Positions 15,774-24,566 of a stretch of DNA of 32,181 bases are shown piece after piece. This DNA comes from Sedimenticola sp. GTDB lineage: Bacteria > Pseudomonadota > Gammaproteobacteria > Chromatiales > Chromatiaceae. Position numbers and translations under genes: made by a program. The notes beneath the pieces are model-generated. The model saw nothing but the letters and a program-made list of their open reading frames with translations, did not search any database and was not told the DNA's origin. The stretch spans positions 1 through 32,181 of the forward strand of contig JALVEW010000098.1 in NCBI GenBank assembly GCA_027030425.1, read 5' to 3'. Each line of letters starts with the position of its first letter. Positions within the stretch are counted from its first letter, which is position 1.

Positions 15774-15831
15774 CAGCCTCTGCCGTTCTCAGAACATACC
15801 GGCAGCAGTGGCTGCATGGGAAGAAAACCGA

Positions 15832-16449
15832 GTGAAGTCATTACAGCACCTCCTGGACAAGAACCTCCAATGGGCCGAAGCCATCACCCGGGAAGATCCC
15901 GATTTCTTCAGCCAGCTTTCCCGCCAGCAGGCGCCTCAATACCTGTGGATAGGCTGCTCCGACAGCCGCGTGCCGGCCAACCAGATCATCGACCTCAGGC
16001 CCGGAGAGGTGTTCGTGCACCGTAACATCGCCAACGTGGTGGTGCATACCGACCTCAACTGCCTGTCAGTAATCCAGTTCGCCGTGGAAGTGCTGAAGGT
16101 GAAGCACATCATCGTTTGCGGCCACTACGGCTGCGGGGGCATCAAGGCCGCCATGGAGACCCGCGATCACGGCCTCATCGACAACTGGTTGCGGCATATC
16201 AAGGACGTTTCCAGACTGCACCAGGACAAGCTGCGGGGCCTCACGGAAGCCCAGCATTTCGACCTGCTGTGTGAGCTCAACGTCATCGAACAGGTACGCA
16301 ACGTCTGCGGCACTACTGTGGTGCGCAATGCCTGGAAGCGAGGCAACGACCTGTGCGTGCACGGCTGGATCTACAACATCGAGAACGGCATCATCAAAGA
16401 TCTGGATACCGGCATTTCCTCCAGCAGACAGCTCCAGGAGAAGGAATAG
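15832..16449 (+). CDS. can: Beta-class carbonic anhydrase
   Basis: 205 residues. The enzyme interconverts CO2 and bicarbonate in the cytoplasm. Zinc ligands C42, H98 and C101 and the D44-R46 dyad are visible in WIGCSDSRVPANQ and VCGHYGCGG, and FVHRNIANVVVHTDLNCLSV, CELNVIEQV and the WKRGNDLCVHGWIYNIENG region match E. coli Can along the length. I chose GTG 15832, because similarity to Can begins there and GGAAG lies 8 bases upstream; another in-frame GTG at 15808 would add eight residues without support. It is a single gene; a weak CCGG-rich hairpin at 16479-16492 follows, without a T-run. Confidence 0.95.
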   Translation: MKSLQHLLDKNLQWAEAITREDPDFFSQLSRQQAPQYLWIGCSDSRVPANQIIDLRPGEVFVHRNIANVVVHTDLNCLSVIQFAVEVLKVKHIIVCGHYGCGGIKAAMETRDHGLIDNWLRHIKDVSRLHQDKLRGLTEAQHFDLLCELNVIEQVRNVCGTTVVRNAWKRGNDLCVHGWIYNIENGIIKDLDTGISSSRQLQEKE

Positions 16450-16535
16450 CAGATCCTCCACCGGCGCGAAACCGATGACCCGGAAAGCCGGGACTACTCA
16501 CCCTTATACTCCGCTGCCACCACCTTCGAACATAC

Positions 16536-18416
16536 TCATGCTCCATCCCATTTCGGCAGGCCTTTGTCCGGGGCCGCACTCACCAGGCGCTGAAAATCCT
16601 CCTGGTCCAGGGGGCGGGAGAAATGATAACCCTGAAAATAGCGGCATCCGAGGTTGCGCAGGAACAGGAACTCTGCCTCCCTTTCGATACCTTCCGCGAC
16701 CACCGCCAACCCCAGGGTATCGGCGATGTTGAGAATGGCGCTGATAAGCGCCTGGCTTTCCCCGTCATCACAGACATTGCGCACGAACTCGCGATCGATT
16801 TTCAGCTCCTTCACCGGCAGCTGCTTCAAATAGCTCAGGGAGGAGTAGCCCGTCCCAAAATCATCCATGGAAAAACGGATTCCCAGACGCTGCAACTCGT
16901 TCATGGCGGAAACAACACTACGCACCTCGGCAGCAATCACGGTTTCGGTAATCTCGAATACCACCACATTCATCAGTTCCGGCACGAGGAAACGCTCCGC
17001 CAGCATCCGCACATGCTCCACAAAATCATGATGCAGCAGTTGTCGTACACTGATGTTGACGGAAAACTGCTGCAGGTTCAGCCCCTGTTCATGCCATTTT
17101 CTCAACGTGGAAAACGCCGTGGCCAGGATATGCTCTCCCAAGCGGATAATCAGACCGGTCTGCTCGGCAATGGGAATGAAACGGCCAGGAGACACCTCTC
17201 CCAGGCTGCCACTGGTCCAGCGCGCCAGGCACTCGGCACCCAGGATACGCTTTTCCTCATCCACGATGGGCTGATAGCAAAGGCGGATCTCATCGTTTTC
17301 CAGGGCGAAATGCAACAGGCGTTCGATCTGCAAATGCAGCTCCACCCGCCGGGATACCTCCTCGTTGAACAGCACCACGCCATCCCTGCCCGCACCCTTG
17401 GCTTCGTACATGGCGATATCAGCCTCGCGCACAAGACTGCCGGCATCCTGTTCTTCATGCGAGAACACGCGCACGCCAATGCTCGCACTGATGTAAATCC
17501 GGTGCCCGGAAACAACATAGGTTTCCTTGAGACGGGACAACAGGGCCTCCGCCAGTTCCAGGGCGTGGCGCTCACACAATTCGGCATGAAGATACTCCCC
17601 GCCAATCACAATGAATTCATCTCCTCCCAGGCGTGCAAGGCAGCAGCCCCGGGGAACCGTCCCACGCATGCGCCTGGCCACTTCTTCCAGCAACCGGTCG
17701 CCCACAGCATGACCGAGGGAGTCATTGACGGTCTTGAAATGATCCAAGTCCACCAGCAGCAGGGATGAGCAACCCCGCGTTTCCTTCAGGTCCATCATCA
17801 TCTGCCGCAGCCGCTCCATAAAATGCTGCCGGTTGTTCAGTCCGGTCAGCAGATCATGGGCCGCCTGCCGGTGGGTGGTCTCCAGCAGGCTGTAGCTGCT
17901 GGACGCAGCGTAGTAAAGAACACCCCCGAGTATGCTGGCGAAGATACTCAATACATAGCCATACCACTCGCCAATGCCGGCAAAATAAACAACCAGCAAC
18001 AGCATCATCAGCGGAACGATGGGCCGATACAGACTGGGCACGGGATACAGGAAGGAAGCAGCAACCGTTGTCGCGCCAATCTGCGTGAATATGGCTATAT
18101 AATGCAGGTTGAAGTTGCTCTCCCTGACGTAGATAAGGAATATCAGCGCCCAAAGCAGGAAGAACACGTACACGAAAATCGTCACTTTGCGGCACCATCG
18201 GCGCAGCTCTCTTTCGCCCATGTGCCTTGGCTCAAAACGCTTGTACAGCCACATGCCACGCAGGGAAACCAGGACATTCAGCACATACCAGATGACCGCC
18301 GGCCAGACCACACCCGCCATCCACCCGAGGAATATGTACCCCAGCCCGGGAAACAGCGACAGCATCACCATGACAGGTATCTGCCGGTGAAGAAATCTGC
18401 AAAACTTTGGTTCCAT
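16536..18416 (-). CDS. Membrane-bound GGDEF-EAL cyclic-di-GMP enzyme
   Basis: 626 residues from ATG 18416. The N-terminal third holds about six to seven hydrophobic helices, then a diguanylate cyclase domain with intact GGDEF (264-268) and a phosphodiesterase domain. The EAL signature reads ECL (395-397), with Glu kept, and the other catalytic blocks are present: VNISVRQL, FEITETV, DDFGTGYSS, LKIDREF, VAEGIER and FQGYHFSRPL. The inhibitory RxxD site before GGDEF is absent (RGCC instead). The protein could therefore make and degrade c-di-GMP. An in-frame ATG at 18461 would add 15 residues; a TATACT just upstream of 18416 favours the shorter form. The membrane sensor region is not a type I can name. 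Confidence 0.93.
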   Translation of the reverse strand: MEPKFCRFLHRQIPVMVMLSLFPGLGYIFLGWMAGVVWPAVIWYVLNVLVSLRGMWLYKRFEPRHMGERELRRWCRKVTIFVYVFFLLWALIFLIYVRESNFNLHYIAIFTQIGATTVAASFLYPVPSLYRPIVPLMMLLLVVYFAGIGEWYGYVLSIFASILGGVLYYAASSSYSLLETTHRQAAHDLLTGLNNRQHFMERLRQMMMDLKETRGCSSLLLVDLDHFKTVNDSLGHAVGDRLLEEVARRMRGTVPRGCCLARLGGDEFIVIGGEYLHAELCERHALELAEALLSRLKETYVVSGHRIYISASIGVRVFSHEEQDAGSLVREADIAMYEAKGAGRDGVVLFNEEVSRRVELHLQIERLLHFALENDEIRLCYQPIVDEEKRILGAECLARWTSGSLGEVSPGRFIPIAEQTGLIIRLGEHILATAFSTLRKWHEQGLNLQQFSVNISVRQLLHHDFVEHVRMLAERFLVPELMNVVVFEITETVIAAEVRSVVSAMNELQRLGIRFSMDDFGTGYSSLSYLKQLPVKELKIDREFVRNVCDDGESQALISAILNIADTLGLAVVAEGIEREAEFLFLRNLGCRYFQGYHFSRPLDQEDFQRLVSAAPDKGLPKWDGA

Positions 18417-18425
18417 ATGGGTCGA

Positions 18426-18431
18426 AGTATA
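18426..18431 (-). promoter_or_regulatory. Candidate -10 box of the GGDEF-EAL gene
   Basis: TATACT on the minus strand, ending ten bases before ATG 18416. No Shine-Dalgarno sequence fits between, so the leader would be only a few bases long. No good -35 was found. Confidence 0.3.
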
Positions 18432-18461
18432 GGACAGCCTGATTGCACCGGGTATGCACAT

Positions 18462-18830
18462 TACCCAATAACCAGAAACAATTCTTCAGGGAACACCTGA
18501 CGTAGTTCACATGTTCCCTACTGCACAGAGATGGCATTTTTGGACACCAGGAAAACGGGGAGTCCCTCCCATGCCGGTCTCCAGCCGCTGGTGTTCTCCA
18601 TAAGTTGAAAGACATCACTTTCCGTTGCGAAGATTCAGGCTAGGCTTCCCGGTCAGGGAAAACTCTGCACAGGGCATACACCAGCGGGTTCCCGAACATG
18701 GCAATACCAAGACAATACGATTAAACTTCCGATGACATCAGCCGGCAACTCGCCGGGCATTTTCACATACAGGTGCCCGCCACAGCCGATGTCACCATGA
18801 ACGAGGAGAGGGTCATACTGACAAAGGACT
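18462..18830. other. Divergent intergenic region between GGDEF-EAL and FHA genes
   Basis: About 370 bases with no gene I can support. It contains an inverted repeat GGGAACA (18489-18495) and TGTTCCC (18512-18518) separated by 16 bases, near the GGDEF-EAL promoter side, which might be a regulator site. AAAGGA just before 18831 is the ribosome site of the FHA gene. Confidence 0.5.
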
Positions 18831-19538
18831 ATGGCTTACTTGCGCGTATACCTGAACAATGCACTGCTGGATCAATTCGAGCTCACGGACGACACCCTCA
18901 CCATTGGACGGGCACGTGACAATGATATCGTTCTGGACAACCCTGGCGTATCTTCCCATCATGCCGTGGTCAAGGCGAAAGGCATAGGTCATGTCCTGGT
19001 CGACCAGGACAGCACCAACGGCACTTTCATCAACAACAAGCGTATCAAGGAGCAGGACCTGGCCTTCAGGGACGAAATCCAGATCTACAACTTCGTTCTC
19101 AAGTACATGCCAAGGGCCCGCCTGGCCGCCACGGAGGAACAGGAAGCCAGCACCACACCTTCGGAACATGCGGCCACGGTGGAAATCACCATCTCCGACG
19201 TAAACGCCCTGAAGAAACTGCGCAAGCGCAAGAAGCTGGGGCAGCTCATTCACCTGGATCAGGGCCGGCAGGCCGACCGGCACATCCTCAGGGACATACA
19301 CTGTTCATTGGGGCGTGCCCGGGACGCGGACATCCGGATCGGTGGCTGGTTCGCGCCGAAAACAGCCGCCATCATCGTCAGGCAACACAATGCCTACCAT
19401 CTGATTCCACAAAAAAGGGGCAAGGTAAAAATCAATGGACTGCCGATCACCGCTGAAAGCGTGCTCAAGCCAGGGGATCACATCTCCATCAGGGGTAAGG
19501 ACTACCTCTTCCAGTACACATCCGGCCATGGCAACTGA
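18831..19538 (+). CDS. Double FHA-domain protein
   Basis: 235 residues. The N-terminal FHA domain is complete: GRARDND (26-32), SSHH (41-44) and DSTNGTFINNKRI (60-72) form the phosphothreonine-binding loops. A charged linker (about 100-135, ending in LRKRKK) leads to a second FHA-like half with a GRARDADIRIGG strand and a KVKINGLPI / LKPGDHISIRG end, but without the canonical S-x2-H and N-G pair, so it is probably degenerate. The gene overlaps the start of the kinase gene by 11 bases. In such modules the FHA protein is usually a kinase substrate or adaptor recognising phosphothreonine; here the link is inferred from adjacency. Confidence 0.92.
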   Translation: MAYLRVYLNNALLDQFELTDDTLTIGRARDNDIVLDNPGVSSHHAVVKAKGIGHVLVDQDSTNGTFINNKRIKEQDLAFRDEIQIYNFVLKYMPRARLAATEEQEASTTPSEHAATVEITISDVNALKKLRKRKKLGQLIHLDQGRQADRHILRDIHCSLGRARDADIRIGGWFAPKTAAIIVRQHNAYHLIPQKRGKVKINGLPITAESVLKPGDHISIRGKDYLFQYTSGHGN

Positions 19539-21333
19539 CGATTCGGCTCCTCATATCCCCGGATACAGAATTCTCAATCTCATTGGCCGGGGCGCCAACG
19601 CGACGGTATACCTGGCGCTGCAGGAGTCGCTAAACCGCCATGTGGCGCTGAAGATCCTGCAGAAATTCGATCGCCCGGCCCAGGCCGTGCGCTTCTTCAA
19701 CGAGGGCCAGATCGTCGCCTCCATGAATCATCCCAATATCATCACCATCTATGATATCGGGTCCGTGGGCAGCCAGCAGTACATCGCCATGGAGTACCTG
19801 GACGGGGGCTCCCTCAAGGACAGGATCAAGGATCATCCCTCACCGGCGGAGGCCCTGGACATCGTGCAGTCCATCGGCAGCGCCCTGGAATTCGTCCACC
19901 AGATGGGCATCGTCCATCGTGACATCAAGCCCGAGAACATCCTCTTCCACAAGCGAGGCATACCAAAAATCACCGATTTCGGGGTAGCCAAGGCGCTGGA
20001 CAGGGACATGAACCTCACCATGGACGGTACTGCCCTGGGCAGTCCCTACTACCTGAGCCCGGAGCAGGCTGAAGGCAAGGATCTGGACGGCAGATCCGAC
20101 ATCTATTCCCTGGGCGTCATTCTGTTCGAGATGCTGGCCGGACATAAACCCTACCTGGGAGAATCCCAGATCGAGGTCATCTTTGGTCACCTGAACCAAC
20201 CCATCCCTTCCCTGCCGGAGGAGCACAGGCACTACCAGGCCCTGGTGGAAAAGATGATGGCCAAGAGCGCTGACGAGCGCTTTTCCTCGGCCCAGGAAAT
20301 GCTGGAATACCTGAATGCCCTGCGCAGTCTCGGAGGCAGGAATGCTCCCGGAAAGGCCGCGGACCTGGACCGGCGGTCTCGCGCCACCACCTCCAAAGCC
20401 TCCGGCGGCAAGGCATCCTTCCTGAGAGTCCATCCTTGGCTGTCTTCCCTGGCAGCCCTGGCCCTGGCTGGCGCTGCGGCGGCCTTCCTGCTGCCCCCTG
20501 CTCCCACGCCGTCTGCTCAGACCGGGAACCCTGCGATCCAGGCCGTTGGTAACGGCCCGGCAATCGACAGGGAGCCGAACATGGCAGGCGACCCGGCGCC
20601 CGGAAAGGATTCCTCCCCGGATCAGACAGCCACGGAAGAGCAGGATGCCTTGGCCGCATCATCCGCGGCAGCACCCCCAGCCAGCGAGACAGCCTCTGGC
20701 GACCTGCCCGAGCGCACCGGAGAAAACACGGCGGCAGAACCGGAAATCAACCATCCTGACACCCTGGACGCTCAACTATCGCCAGCGGATTCACCCACCG
20801 AAACACCGGAAGTCGTCCAAACCGGGGAAGCCGACAACTCCCCGGATCAGCCTGCGCCTGAAGCTTCCACCATGGACAGCACAGGGGATGAATCAGCTTC
20901 CCAACAAGACGAGATGGATGTTTCCGCAAAGGTGGAGGAACTGCTGTCCCAGGCGGATGCAGCGTTGAAGAAGTATCGCCTCACCAGCCCCAGGAACAGC
21001 AGCGCTTACCATTATTACCGGGAGGTGTTGAAGCTGGATCCCCACAACAAAAAGGCTTTCAGGGGAATACGGAGAATTGCCGAACGCTACAGCACACTGG
21101 CGGACAAGGCGCTGAAAAAAGGTGACGAAGACAAGTCCCGGGTCTACGTCAAGCGGGGACTGAGCCTGAACCCTCGCAACAAGAATCTCCTGGCCATGCA
21201 ACAGCGCCTCGATGAACTGGAGGCCGCCCGGCTCGCTCCACCCCCACCCCCGCCCGAGCCGGTCAAGCCCCCGCCCCCGCCGGAACCCGAGCCCGTGAAC
21301 TCCAGTTTGCAGTTCCTGGAGTCCCTGGAGTAA
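19528..21333 (+). CDS. Membrane Ser/Thr protein kinase with TPR-like, proline-rich C-terminus
   Basis: 601 residues from ATG 19528. The Hanks-type kinase domain (about 12-275) is complete: glycine loop G20-R-G-A-N, K42 (VALKIL), E59, HRDIKPEN with D132, DFG at 150-152, and SPYYLSPEQ. A transmembrane helix lies around 303-326 (WLSSLAALALAGAAAAFLL). After it comes an acidic Ala/Pro/Thr-rich linker, a helical TPR-like segment (NSSAYHYYREVLKLDPHNKKAF, in parts) and a tail of PPPPPPEPVKPP and PPPPEPEPV. By topology the C-terminal part should be periplasmic and may sense or span the wall. It overlaps the FHA gene and is followed after 34 bases by a PP2C phosphatase. Confidence 0.93.
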   Translation: MATDDSAPHIPGYRILNLIGRGANATVYLALQESLNRHVALKILQKFDRPAQAVRFFNEGQIVASMNHPNIITIYDIGSVGSQQYIAMEYLDGGSLKDRIKDHPSPAEALDIVQSIGSALEFVHQMGIVHRDIKPENILFHKRGIPKITDFGVAKALDRDMNLTMDGTALGSPYYLSPEQAEGKDLDGRSDIYSLGVILFEMLAGHKPYLGESQIEVIFGHLNQPIPSLPEEHRHYQALVEKMMAKSADERFSSAQEMLEYLNALRSLGGRNAPGKAADLDRRSRATTSKASGGKASFLRVHPWLSSLAALALAGAAAAFLLPPAPTPSAQTGNPAIQAVGNGPAIDREPNMAGDPAPGKDSSPDQTATEEQDALAASSAAAPPASETASGDLPERTGENTAAEPEINHPDTLDAQLSPADSPTETPEVVQTGEADNSPDQPAPEASTMDSTGDESASQQDEMDVSAKVEELLSQADAALKKYRLTSPRNSSAYHYYREVLKLDPHNKKAFRGIRRIAERYSTLADKALKKGDEDKSRVYVKRGLSLNPRNKNLLAMQQRLDELEAARLAPPPPPPEPVKPPPPPEPEPVNSSLQFLESLE

Positions 21334-21367
21334 GGTTGGGCCATGGGATCAGGGGGCATATGAGAAC

Positions 21368-22120
21368 ATGGCCTGGGAGTTTGCGCATGGCTCGGATATA
21401 GGCGGTCGCCCCGAGCAGCAGGACAGCTATTCCATCCTGGATCACATGGGCTGCTACCTGCTGGTGCTGGCTGACGGCATGGGTGGCCGCGAACAGGGCG
21501 CTGCTGCCTCAGATGCCGTCATCGAGACCGCCCATACCCGCTTCTACTCTCCCCATCGGGTGCATCCCGAGCAATTTCTCAAACGCCTGTGCATGGAAGC
21601 TCACCGCCGCATACGCAAGCTCGGGCGAAACCACGACAAACTGTCGGGCAGCACGGTGGTTTTTCTCTACCTTCAGGACAGGGAAGCCTACTGGGCCCAC
21701 GTGGGTGATTCCCGACTCTATCATTTCCAGAATGACCGCCTGCTGTACCATACCACCGACCATTCACTGGTGGAGCTGCAGCAGCAGGAAAGCGCTTTTG
21801 GCGATACAGCGGAAACCAACCAGCTCTACATGTGCCTGGGGGGAAGCAACGCCGTGGAGCCGGAAATCAACGCCGCCGGCCTGGGCAGCGATGACATGTT
21901 CCTGCTGTGCAGCGACGGTTTCTGGAACGAGATAAGCCCTGACGAGATGCTGCAGCAGCTCAAGTTGCCTGGCACCCTGCAGTATCACGCGGACATGCTG
22001 ATCCGCACGGCGGCGGAGCGGGGAGGCAGCAACGCCGACAACATCAGCCTGCTCATTGCCCGGCAGCAGCAAAAGAAACGCCTGCCCAGGCTGGTAAGAA
22101 AGCTATTCGGAAAAAGCTGA
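21368..22120 (+). CDS. PP2C-family Ser/Thr protein phosphatase
   Basis: 250 residues. Metal-dependent phosphatase motifs appear in order: RPEQQDS with D19, LADGMGG with D36, SGSTVV, AHVGDSRLYHF, TTDHSLV, LLCSDGFW and NADNISLLIA. It should dephosphorylate Ser/Thr in the cytoplasm and oppose the kinase encoded just upstream; no membrane helix is seen, and the end is basic (KKRLPRLVRKLFG). FHA, kinase and phosphatase genes are within one unit, the composition known from PpkA/PppA systems, but no secretion-system gene is nearby. The 3' end overlaps the convergent hyuA gene by 18 bases. Confidence 0.93.
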   Translation: MAWEFAHGSDIGGRPEQQDSYSILDHMGCYLLVLADGMGGREQGAAASDAVIETAHTRFYSPHRVHPEQFLKRLCMEAHRRIRKLGRNHDKLSGSTVVFLYLQDREAYWAHVGDSRLYHFQNDRLLYHTTDHSLVELQQQESAFGDTAETNQLYMCLGGSNAVEPEINAAGLGSDDMFLLCSDGFWNEISPDEMLQQLKLPGTLQYHADMLIRTAAERGGSNADNISLLIARQQQKKRLPRLVRKLFGKS

Positions 22121-24082
22121 AGCCCGCCGGTTCAGCAGCAGATTGCCCAGCCCGTCCACCCGGCAAGTCCAGCCCCGCGCCAGCCAGGTGGTGGCCACCC
22201 GTTCAACGATGAGCGCTGGGCCTTGGATTTCCTGGCCCGCCACCAGCCGGTCGCGGGCAAAACAGGGCACTGGCTGTTCCTCCCCATGAACAGCGCGATG
22301 CTCAATAGCCTTGCCAGGCTTCCCTTTTCCGGCCATTGCCGGCTGTACCGGCACCGCCTCGCCACGCACGGCCACCCGCAGGTTCACCAGCTCCAAGGGT
22401 AATTCCATGCGGTGTCCATAGCGCCGGGCATGCAGCGCGTGGAAGGACCGGGCCACCCCAGCCATGCCGCTCCAGGGAATGTTCAGGGTGTAGGACTGCC
22501 CCTGGTAACGCACATCCAGTGACCCCGTGACACGGCACTGTTCCCGGGGAATATCTTCCGCCTCCATGGAAGCCAAGGCCTCGGCGGCAAGCCTGTCCAG
22601 GGCGTCCTGGACATCCTTGTCCTCCAGGGAATCCAGGGGCGAAAGCCAGGTGCGTGACAACTGGCGCCCCGGAGACGCCACCAGCATGCCCAGGGCGGAC
22701 AACACCCCGCCGAAAACCGGCACCATGGCCTGCTTCATGCCCAGGGCCTCCGCCAGGGCGCATACATGCAAGCCGCCGGCGCCGCCAAAGGAAACCAGGG
22801 TGAAGCCCGCGGGATTCACGCCCCGCTGTACGGATATGGTGCGCAGAGCCCTCGCCATGTGTTCGTTGGCGACACGGATCACGGCTTCCGCGGCTTCCCG
22901 GCCCGTAGTCCCCATGTCCGCCGCCAGTTTTTCCATCACGGCCGTCGAGGCTTCCACGTCCAGGGACATGTCACCGCCGAGAAAGGCGCTGGGCAGCAGG
23001 CGCCCCAGCATCAGGTTGGCGTCCGTCACCGTGGGCCGGCTTCCTCCCCGGCCATAGCAGGCGGGGCCGGGATCGGCGCCGGCGGACTCGGGCCCTACCT
23101 GCAGCATACCGCCTTCATCCAGCCAGGCAATGGAGCCGCCTCCGGCACCTATGGTATGCATGTCCACCATAGGCACGGCCACCGGCCAGCCGCCGATACG
23201 GCCTTCCGTAGTCAGCTGGGGTTCACCATCGATGAGCGCCACATCCGTGGATGTGCCTCCCATGTCGAAGCTCAGCAGTTTCTCCCTGCCGGCCTGTTTG
23301 CCAAGATGACCGGCGGCCACCAGTCCGCCGGCTGGCCCCGACAGCAGCATGCGCACGGCCTGTTCACCGGCCTGGCCGGCGGCAACGGTGTCACCTGAAC
23401 TTTGCATCACCGACAGGCGGCTTCCCGCCAGACCCCGTTGCAGCCGGTGCAGATAGCTGTGAACCAGCGGCCCCACGCAGGCATTCAGCCAGGTAGCCAT
23501 ACCCCTTTCATATTCACGGATTTCCGGCAGCACCCGGGACGACAGGGAAACGAACAGATCCTGCGGCAGCGCCGCGGCCAGTTTCCTTTCCCCGGCATCG
23601 TCCAGCCAGGAAAACAGGAGGTTCACGGCGACGGCTCCGGGACGGTGCTTCTCGATGGCAGCCAGCAGTACACGCAGATCGTCCTCGGTAACCGGTTCCA
23701 GCAGCTCTCCCTGAGCAGACAAGCGCCCCCCGGTTTCCACGCACAGCTCCGGCGGCACGGGCAGCGGTGGCGCCGGCGGCTGAAAGTCGTACAGGTGACG
23801 GCGATTCTGGCGCCCGATACTCAGCAAGTCGGCAAATCCGCGGTTGGTGACGAACAGGGTTTTCACTCCCTTGCCTTCCAGCACGGCATTGGTGGCCACG
23901 GTGGAGCCGTGCACGACGCGCAGGTCTTGGGGTTCCAGCCCCAGGTCCCGGATACCCTGGAGGATTGCCTCCTCCGGCGCCCGGGGCGTGGACAACAGCT
24001 TGTGCACCCGGATCCGGCCATCCTCCCAGAGCACGAAATCCGTAAAGGTGCCCCCGGTATCCACGCCCAGAAAAGCGGTCAT
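22103..24082 (-). CDS. Hydantoinase/oxoprolinase family protein, HyuA type
   Basis: 659 residues, the size of HyuA / N-methylhydantoinase A subunits, which use ATP to open hydantoin- or oxoproline-like rings. The actin-like ATPase motifs are seen: GVDTGGTFTDFVLW at the N-terminus, VVHGSTVATNAVLEGKG, LSFDMGGTSTDVALIDG, and TIGAGGGSIAWLDE with GPESAGADPGPACYGRGG in blocks. The start ATG at 24082 overlaps the marR stop (TGATG) and has GGAGG 7 bases upstream; a GTG one codon earlier fits less well. No gene for the partner subunit HyuB is present in the window, unlike most hyuA loci. The substrate is unknown; the divergent aminotransferase and cupin suggest an amino-acid derivative. Confidence 0.92.
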   Translation of the reverse strand: MTAFLGVDTGGTFTDFVLWEDGRIRVHKLLSTPRAPEEAILQGIRDLGLEPQDLRVVHGSTVATNAVLEGKGVKTLFVTNRGFADLLSIGRQNRRHLYDFQPPAPPLPVPPELCVETGGRLSAQGELLEPVTEDDLRVLLAAIEKHRPGAVAVNLLFSWLDDAGERKLAAALPQDLFVSLSSRVLPEIREYERGMATWLNACVGPLVHSYLHRLQRGLAGSRLSVMQSSGDTVAAGQAGEQAVRMLLSGPAGGLVAAGHLGKQAGREKLLSFDMGGTSTDVALIDGEPQLTTEGRIGGWPVAVPMVDMHTIGAGGGSIAWLDEGGMLQVGPESAGADPGPACYGRGGSRPTVTDANLMLGRLLPSAFLGGDMSLDVEASTAVMEKLAADMGTTGREAAEAVIRVANEHMARALRTISVQRGVNPAGFTLVSFGGAGGLHVCALAEALGMKQAMVPVFGGVLSALGMLVASPGRQLSRTWLSPLDSLEDKDVQDALDRLAAEALASMEAEDIPREQCRVTGSLDVRYQGQSYTLNIPWSGMAGVARSFHALHARRYGHRMELPLELVNLRVAVRGEAVPVQPAMAGKGKPGKAIEHRAVHGEEQPVPCFARDRLVAGQEIQGPALIVERVATTWLARGWTCRVDGLGNLLLNRRASAFSE

Positions 24083-24528
24083 CACATATCCTCCGCGAGC
24101 AGGGCCATGACCTTTCGCCAGCCGGCCTCCGCCCCCGCGCCGGCCTCCCGGAAAGCCCCGGCCAGCTGTTCGCGCTGGCTTCCGGTCAGCGAGTCCTCCA
24201 GCCTGGCGCCTTTTGCCGTCAGCCGGAGCCGCTTGCTGCGCCGGTCACGGGAATCGGCCTCCATGCACACATGACCATCTTCCACCAGCCGCTTGAGAGG
24301 GCGATGCAGGTACTGCTTGCTGACCTTCATGATGCCCAGCAGCCCGTTGATACTGCACCCGGGATTGCGCCCGACAAAATACAGGATGCGGTGATGCACC
24401 CGGGAATATCCCAGGGCCGCGAGCCTTTCATCAGGATGCGCCGTGATGGCACGAAAACCGAAATGCAGCAGTTCCAGGGCCTGGTTCAGTCGCTGCACGT
24501 CTTTTGCACTGATTTTTAGGTCAACCAT
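24082..24528 (-). CDS. MarR-family transcriptional regulator
   Basis: 148 residues with a winged-helix core: YSRVHHRILYFVGRNPGCSINGL, then the recognition helix MKVSKQYLHRPLKRLVEDGHV, the wing DSRDRRSKRLRLTAKGARL and a helical C-terminus for dimerisation (shown in parts). MarR proteins are usually repressors released by small ligands. It is the first gene of the leftward marR-hyuA pair and is divergent from the aminotransferase gene. Two matching palindromes lie in the shared promoter, one overlapping its own start codon, so it probably represses both directions. No Shine-Dalgarno sequence precedes the ATG and a TATAAT lies 7 bases upstream, suggesting a leaderless transcript. Confidence 0.9.
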   Translation of the reverse strand: MVDLKISAKDVQRLNQALELLHFGFRAITAHPDERLAALGYSRVHHRILYFVGRNPGCSINGLLGIMKVSKQYLHRPLKRLVEDGHVCMEADSRDRRSKRLRLTAKGARLEDSLTGSQREQLAGAFREAGAGAEAGWRKVMALLAEDM

Positions 24529-24534
24529 ATTGAC
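24520..24534. promoter_or_regulatory. Candidate MarR operator 1 (GTCAA-N5-TTGAC)
   Basis: GTCAA CCATA TTGAC, overlapping the marR start codon and the expected transcription start. It shares arms and spacing with operator 2. Confidence 0.6.
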
Positions 24535-24540
24535 ATTATA
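24535..24540 (-). promoter_or_regulatory. -10 box of marR-hyuA
   Basis: TATAAT, a perfect consensus on the minus strand. An ATGTCA 16 bases upstream is a possible -35. Transcription would begin at about the A of the marR ATG. Confidence 0.5.
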
Positions 24541-24566
24541 CCGGAATCTGGCAGACTGACATATAG

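Noticed and set aside
15557..15835. 92-codon plus-strand frame before carbonic anhydrase
   Set aside because: It runs through the 102-bp and 63-bp repeats; any coding there is accidental.
18831..22120. Type VI secretion locus suggested by FHA, kinase and phosphatase genes
   Set aside because: No Tss structural gene, Hcp, VgrG or ClpV is present in the window.
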